From NCBI GenBank assembly GCA_949752735.1, contig OX457047.1:36430332-36494331 (forward strand): DNA of 64,000 nt, in the 5' to 3' direction. A program made the position numbers and the translations under genes. The notes below the pieces were generated by a model that had not been told where the DNA came from, did not search any database, and saw only the letters and a list, made by a program, of their open reading frames with translations. This document shows, one piece after another, positions 57,880 to 64,000 of this stretch (position 1 is the stretch's first letter; every line of letters begins with the position of its first letter). The stretch is from Lumbricus terrestris (taxonomy: Eukaryota; Annelida; Clitellata; Crassiclitellata; Lumbricidae).

Positions 57880-59040
57880 CTCTTGCTCCCCCGTTCCCAC
57901 TTTCCCCTCCTCCTCCTCCTCTTCCCCTCCTCCTCTCCTCCTCCTCTCCTCCTCATCTTCTTTTTTCTCCTCCTCCTCCTCTTCTATCTTCTCCTTCTCC
58001 TCTTCTATCTTCTCCTCCTCTCCTCCTTCTCTTCTTTTTTCTCCTCCTCCTCCTCCTCCTCTCCTCCTCCTCCTCTTCTTTCTTCTTATCCTCTTCCTCC
58101 TACTCTCCTCCTCCTCTTCTTTCTTCTCCTCATCTTATTCCTCCTCCTCCTCCTCTTCTTCTTCTTCTTCTTCTTCTTCTTCTTTTCCTCCTTCACCTCC
58201 ACGTGAAACCACGGTCAATCCAACGAAGCGACAAACAATTATAACTGATGCTTTTTTCCAGGATCTGGGCCGTTTACAAACTGGAAAACCAGCAGGAAGA
58301 CGAAGGACCATGCAGGAGGAATAAGAAGGAAATGAAAGGAAAAGAGGAGTAAAGAGAAAGAGGAGATGGGACGATGGAAGGGAGAACAGGTGTAGTGGAA
58401 GAAATAAAGAGAGGAGGAGGACGAGAAATGGGGGGAGGAAGACGAGGACGAGGAGGAGGACGAGGAGGAGGACGAGGAGGAGGACGAGGAGGAGGACGAG
58501 GAGGAGGACGAGGAGGCGAGTGAGTAAAGGAATGAAAAGAGGAAAGGCAAAAGGAGAAGCGGAGAAGGAGAAGTTTGAAATTAAGAAGCATGACGAAAGG
58601 AAGAGGAGAAGAAATAAAGAGAAAAGAAAAGAGAAGAACGAGGAATGGCAGAGGAATATAGGGAGATGAAGGAAGGACCGAAGTGGGAGAATGAGGAAGA
58701 GACTGAGGAGGATGAGAAAGAGAAGGAGGAGGGTGAGAAGGAGGAGGATGAGAAGGAGGAGGAGGAGGATGAGAAGGAGGATAAGGAGAAGGAGGAGGAG
58801 GAAAAGGAGGAAGAGGATGATGAGAAGGAGGAGGAGGAAAAGGAGGAGGAGGAGGAGGCGGAAAAGAAGACGAAGGAGGAGGATGAGAAAAGAAGGAGGA
58901 TGAGAAGGAGGAAGAGGATGATGAGAAGGAGGAGAAGGATGATGATGAGAAGGAGAAGGAGGAGGAGGAGGAAAAGAAGGAGGAGGAGGCGGAAAAGGAG
59001 AAGAGGCAGGAGAAGGAGGAGGAGAAGAAGATGGATCTCA
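57880..59040. repeat. Polypyrimidine tract followed by polypurine tract
   Basis: 57880-58195 is almost all C and T (tcctcc, cttctt). After about 100 bp of mixed sequence, 58300-59035 is almost all A and G (gaggag, gaaggag), including a 12-bp repeat gacgaggaggag at 58441-58515. Pyrimidine and CTC/TCG repeats return at 59108-59175. Long Arg/Glu/Lys and Ser/Phe frames are artefacts. Confidence 0.92.
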
Positions 59041-59145
59041 TATCCCTGTTGTTGTCGTCGTCCAATCAGGAGACGCCATTCCCTCGATGTCTGCTGCAGC
59101 ATCAAAGAGCATCTCCTCCTCATCCTCCTCCTCCTCCTCCTCCTC

Positions 59146-59181
<36 letters not shown>

Positions 59182-59269
59182 CGTTCAAGCAACAACACAG
59201 TCGGATCCATCCAGTCAAGCGGCAAGAGCTCTGATAATATGTCTCCAGTCAAGACACCTCATCCATAGT

Positions 59270-59596
59270 CAATATTATATATATACGCATATATATATAC
59301 GTATACATATATATATACAATTACACACATACATATGTACGCACACAATATATATGTGTGCATATATGTGTGTTTATACATAATTATATATATATATATA
59401 TTCATATGCATAATGCTGCATATGAATATATATATGTGCACACAGATATATATATATATGTACACATAGATATGTGTACATATATATATTTATATTCATC
59501 CTGCAGCATAATGAATTTTCGATTATGTTTGCCTCAGTCTTAAGAAGTCTTTCATTGGATTGCGAGTCTTGATGCTGCAATCAAGCATTTATGGAA

Positions 59597-59631
<35 letters not shown>

Positions 59632-59957
59632 TGTGTGTGTGTGCATGTGTGCGTGTGTGTGTGTGCGTGTGTGGCTATTTATTATTAGGAAAGACAATTT
59701 CAAACAATGCCCAAATCTGCTATTATATATATATATAATTATATTATATATATACGTAAAAGTGATGCATTTGCAGCGTGTCTGTCCCTCTGTCTGCATA
59801 TCTGTGTAGTCTTTGCCTCTGCTGCATGTGTCTGTCTCCCTCTTTGCCCGTTTGTGTGCTTGACTGCATGTATCGGTCCGCGGCTGAATATACAATCGAT
59901 TTTAGGAGCCAAGAATCTTATTCAAGGCCGTGTTTACTTGGTGTTTTTGTTGTTTGA

Positions 59958-60001
<44 letters not shown>
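59270..60001. repeat. AT-rich, (GT)n and (CA)n simple repeats
   Basis: ATAT/ATGT-rich stretches at 59270-59495, (GT)n at 59597-59672, (TA)n at 59724-59752 and (CA)n at 59959-60000. No gene was recognised. Confidence 0.85.
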
Positions 60002-60003
<2 letters not shown>

Positions 60004-60154
60004 AAACACGCTCAAATGAAATAATGTAAAAATGAAATAATGCTTTTTCTAACACATCGATGTAAGAACTAAGAGTGATTTAATTTTGAAGCTTTTATTT
60101 CTATGTAAAATTTTACAATAGATGAGATAACGACGATGATCTAATCATAATGAT

Positions 60155-60242
60155 GATGATGACGACGACGGCGACGGCGACGGTGACGGCGACGGCGACG
60201 GGGACGACAACGACGACGACGATGATGATGATGATGATGCTA
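60155..60242. repeat. GAT/GAC/GGC triplet microsatellite
   Basis: gatgatgacgacgacggcgacggcgacgg and related triplets. Confidence 0.85.
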
Positions 60243-60492
60243 AAGTTCTGATAAAGACTCTCCATATAACGACACCTCTCCAAATTGCTAAGTCAGTTGA
60301 TTTGGTTGCTTGTCATAAAATATACTTACTCATCTTGCTCAAGGTCGTGTAAACAACCGCCACCATATAGCCAAAATCCTGATTACGACCTTGATCTTGT
60401 CCATGCAAAGTCAAGTATAGAATCCGCATATTTTGAGGGTGGCAGTGGTACAGGTCAAAATTAAATGAATATGCATTTTGAAAATGGATATA

Positions 60493-61615
60493 GTATTCAA
60501 AAATGGTATCCTATCATTTGGTCGAAAGTCATTTGGTCGAAATCATTTGGTCGAAATCATTTGGTTGACGATGAAAAAATCGAACGATCAAAAAGTCGAA
60601 TGATCATTTGGTCGACAATCAAAAAGTCGAACGATCAAAAGATCGACAATCAAAAGGTCGAAAATCAAAAGATCGACATTGAAAATGAAGCATGTTTAAG
60701 AGAATTCCAACGATTTTACTACAAGTTCGCACACTCAAACATACATACACACACTCCGACACACACTCACATACACACTTGAACCCCGATCAGTCTGTGA
60801 GAGAGGGAGGCTGTGATCTACAGAAAGTGAAATGAAAACAAAATTAATTAGCCAATAAATCAAGGAGAGTGTATAGGCCTAACGGACTGTAAGACGAAAG
60901 AACGATGAAAAGGTCGAAGTCAATAGACCGAAACTGAACAGGTCAAAAGGAATGTGAGGAAGGTGCGAAATTTTACAAAGCGTCGAAAAACATTTCCAAC
61001 GGCCCTAATCCCAGGGGGGAAAGGCAAACAAGGTAGGCTTACAGGTTTATAAAGGTCAGTTTCTCAGTTGTTGAACGCATTTTAAAGTGAAGTCTTGTCT
61101 AAGCATTATAGTGGTTTCATAAAATAAAGATAATAATGACTTTAGAATTCGTCAAAAGCAACCGTGGTGCGGATATGTTGGTTCAGGACGGTAACTCATT
61201 TAACAAAGAGAAAAGTGCAAATAACAAAATTTATTGGAAATGTTCCGAATATCGCGATGCGAAATGCTTGGCTCGGTGCATTAGCCTACAGAAGACGACG
61301 TCGTAAGAAAGTCGCCATGTGAGCATAACCATGTATACCAAGTTCAGCCTTAGCATTGAATTAGCATACAAATGATAAAACTTGTATTAAAATCGTCCGA
61401 ATTCTATTAAACATGCTTCATTTTCAATGTCGATCTTTTGATTTTCGACCTTTTGATTGTCGATCTTTTGATCGTTCGACTTTTTGATTGTCGACCAAAC
61501 GATCATTCGACTTTTTGATCGTTCGATTTTTTCATCGTCGACCAAATGATTTCGACCAAATGATTTCGACCAAATGACTTTCGACCAAATGATAGGATAC
61601 CATTTTGGTGAATAC
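60493..61615. mobile_element. Foldback (MULE-like) transposon with ~234-bp inverted repeats
   Basis: The left arm 60493-60725 and right arm 61381-61615 are inverted complements with few mismatches. The arms are themselves built from short phrases (atttggtcgaaa, aaaaagtcgaa, aaaagatcgac). The 655-bp centre carries a FLYWCH-like frame. No clear target duplication was found. Long inverted repeats plus a FLYWCH domain fit the Mutator-like/Phantom group, but the catalytic part is missing. Confidence 0.75.
61136..61306 (+). pseudogene. FLYWCH-type zinc-finger remnant of a transposase
   Basis: ATG plus 56 codons: MTLEFVKSNRGADMLVQDGN, SFNKE, IYWKCSEY and CLARC. This matches the FLYWCH pattern (F, then L..., Y-W-x-C, C). 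The final His pair appears after a frameshift: cat-aac-cat at 61324-61332 reads CEHNHVYQ in another frame. So the zinc finger is split by a stop or frameshift, and no DDE core follows. FLYWCH domains bind DNA in Mutator-like transposases. Confidence 0.65.
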
Positions 61616-62403
61616 CGTTAAAATGCAGCAAACTTATGTTGCGAAAACGAGGCTATGGATCTTATTGACAGCGCAACAGCTGAATCATTCAATCGCACAT
61701 TTAGTGGAAGAGGTGGTACTTGAGTCTTGAACCCCATGAAAAGTGGACACCTATTAATTTTTATAACTACCTCCTTTTTGGTTTTAGCAACTTTCTTTGC
61801 ACTGAATAGCTGCTAAGACTCAAAGTCAAACAGAGAGAGATTCACTATTAGAAACAGCTACGAAAAGTACCCATTTTAACTTAATTTTCTATATTCAGTT
61901 TTCAAGCTCTTGTTTAAACAAATTAGGCCTAATAGTGTGACCGTTGTGTTTTGCCTCTCCAAAAAACAAAAATCTCCTGGCGCCCACTTGCAGTCGCGTA
62001 AACAGTTAGGTCTATATACTATTTTTCCTTCTACAAAAACTTCAGTCATTCCGCACGCTGAAGCCGAAGGTCATACGTCAGCAATAATTCTGTTCGGACC
62101 ACGGTAAAAGCGAATCGCTTATTGCAATGGACAGAGCTAATTTTGCCGCCATTAGAGGCAGCTGGAGTCGATAAGCGGCGGGCGCCATTGTTTTGGCTTC
62201 TGGCCTCTTGACATCATGAAACATGTAAACAAACTGATCTCACGTGTCGCTATAAAATCCATTGAAATTGTTTAGCGATTAATTGATACATAAATAGTTA
62301 AAAGCCTCAGCTTTGTATATTTATGTATTTGTGCAATGTGCATCCATATATTTATTGTTTACAGGGAAGTGATTGATATACCGGTACAGTGTACATATGT
62401 AAT
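61616..62403. other. Stretch without a supported gene
   Basis: No recognisable domain, transposon end or repeat. Confidence 0.35.
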
Positions 62404-62449
62404 GTGTATACATGTATATGTGTATATGTATATGTGTGTGCCTGCGTGC

Positions 62450-62484
<35 letters not shown>

Positions 62485-62552
62485 CGTGTGTGTGGGTGGG
62501 TGTGTGTGTGCGTGCGTGTGTGCATGTGTTTGTGCGTGCAATGTGTGCGTGT
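62404..62552. repeat. (GT)n microsatellite
   Basis: Imperfect gtgtgcgt repeats. The Thr/His- and Val/Cys-rich frames here are artefacts. Confidence 0.9.
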
Positions 62553-64000
62553 GTATAACATGACATTTGGCCACAGACTGCACTTGATGGCTTTGTAAGA
62601 TCAAGGCTCGAAATGTTTCTTCTTTTCGCATCTTCATTTGATTGTCAAATGGCTCATGGTATATCAAGATCATTTCGCCGATTTATTCACGTCGGTTGTG
62701 ATATGACGCTAGAGAAATTGCATTGTCGCCAATATTTGTGAGCTCACGTTCATGTATATTTTGAAACCCGTGCAGAGGATGTGGCCATGCAATATGAAAA
62801 ATGTTCTAGCCATACCAATGTATTTATATAAACAATAACTAAAAGCTATCGTCATTTTGATTTTGTGACATTTTTCTGAAGGAATTAATTTCTGTAGGAA
62901 CTTTCCCCGCATGCAGGTGCCTAGATTAAACACTGCGTGTCAAGCGAGATTGTGTTCGGATTTCAAATCACATGTCAGGACGCAATATTCCTAAGATGGC
63001 CATCTCGGCTATATACTGAGTGCACAACCCCCACACTGCCCACAGTATCGGTGGGAAGTTGAGTCGATGAGGTAGTGAACAGACTATTTGCCTTCACGCT
63101 CATGAGGCTAAGAAGACGAATTTCATACCTATGGTAGCCCAAGGGTTAATAGCTCCTTATAAGGATTGCTCTTCAAGGATAATTGCTTCGTCAAGGCCGC
63201 GATTCTTTTAGCTGCCTTCCGAGTATATTGAACCGTTAAACGAAGATTGCGGTTTGTAGGGAAAGGAAAAGCTATTCCTTATAGTGAAGACAATTTCCGG
63301 CTAAAGGCTTAGACTACTTTATCCCTATAGCGTTGGTTTCTTCTCGTAGCTCTTCATATATATATATATGTCTTCCCATATACGTTTCCCCCATAGAATA
63401 AGAACTTCTGTATACGTGTATACCTTCAGTCCTTCAATGCTGCAACACAAGTCACCCTATAAATTACAATATCCCAATAACTACAAATACGTTCGGTTAT
63501 TTGCAAACTGTCTCTGAGTTCACTACACGAAGAAACGAGGACATGACCTTTGGTGGCACAATCAGAGAGCAGGAGAGCATAAACATAAAAAACTGGAATA
63601 TAAAATTTAATTAAAAACTGTGAGCAGGACGATAACAAATGAGTACAGACATTAATAGTTAAGGTAAATACTTTGGTGAATAACTGTTGGGGGCGGAACA
63701 CATTTGGCTAATAGAGATGGCAGATCAGTACCTAGATTGTAGAAAAATAACTGGAGAGTGGGGTTAGACTATGATCAAAGTGGAGTTGAAATGTGCAAAG
63801 AAGATTTAAGATCTAAATGTGATGTCGTAAGAAAGATCAGACGTCAAACCCTCTCACCCCCTCACCCCCGGGATTCCCAGCATGCAGGAGATTGCCTAAT
63901 CCATCCCGAATTCCCGATCTTGAATCGAGTGAACCTTACCCAAAATAACGTGAACACAATCTTAAATTAGCAAAGAAGGCAGATAAACCAGGCATCAGTG
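62553..64000. other. Stretch without a supported gene
   Basis: A single family D-like terminus (cctagattaaacactg, reverse CAGTGTTTAATCTAGG) ends near 62935, but the partner end was not found. Nothing else was recognised. Confidence 0.35.

Noticed and set aside
57443..59268. Several frames of 200-293 codons rich in Ser, Pro, Leu or Arg, Glu, Lys
   Set aside because: They come from pyrimidine and purine tracts and have no domain pattern or splice sites.
62900..62940. Third family D transposon
   Set aside because: Only one terminus (cctagattaaacactg) is visible; no partner end or duplication was found.

Overview
The window is nuclear DNA from an invertebrate metazoan, very probably marine. Genes are split by introns with GT-AG (once apparently GC-AG) boundaries. 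Intergenic DNA is AT-rich and full of tRNA-derived SINEs, small inverted-repeat DNA transposons and very long microsatellites. No bacterial-type operons, rRNA, functional tRNA genes or CRISPR arrays were seen. I cannot name the species.

Layout. 0-3 kb holds an internally deleted Tc1/mariner copy (871-1856) and LINE/SINE tails. 3-13 kb is mostly featureless apart from SINEs and minisatellites. 13.2-24.6 kb (minus strand) is a thymine-DNA glycosylase (TDG/MUG family) gene that I could assemble as eight phase-compatible coding exons, 599 residues; its introns carry SINEs, a LINE end, a MITE and a striking array that repeats a 5' splice site. 25.3-32.85 kb is an apparently intact, very young LTR retrotransposon with identical LTRs, a 5-bp target duplication and one gag-pol frame. 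Its domain order is Gag-protease-integrase-reverse transcriptase-RNase H, the Gmr1-like arrangement. 34.7-38.7 kb is a cluster of repeats and hAT-like MITEs. 39.15-41.29 kb (plus strand) is a three-exon gene for an unrecognised polyglutamine-containing membrane protein. 41.3-51.9 kb is microsatellites and nested transposons. 52.27-53.5 kb (minus strand) is a large exon of a Shaker-type (Kv1) potassium channel. 53.7-60.2 kb is dominated by simple repeats, including a roughly 340-bp GGAA tract and a 1.1-kb pyrimidine/purine domain. 60.5-61.6 kb is a foldback transposon with ~234-bp inverted repeats around a decayed FLYWCH zinc-finger reading frame.

The host genes do not form a pathway: a DNA repair/demethylation enzyme, an unknown membrane protein and an ion channel. 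The most notable points are a Cys in place of the catalytic Asn of TDG, eleven tandem copies of a TDG splice donor, the Gmr1-like element with a SCAN-like capsid segment, several MITE families with 8-bp target duplications and GGGCGGA-type ends, and a Kv1 voltage sensor lacking its first arginine.
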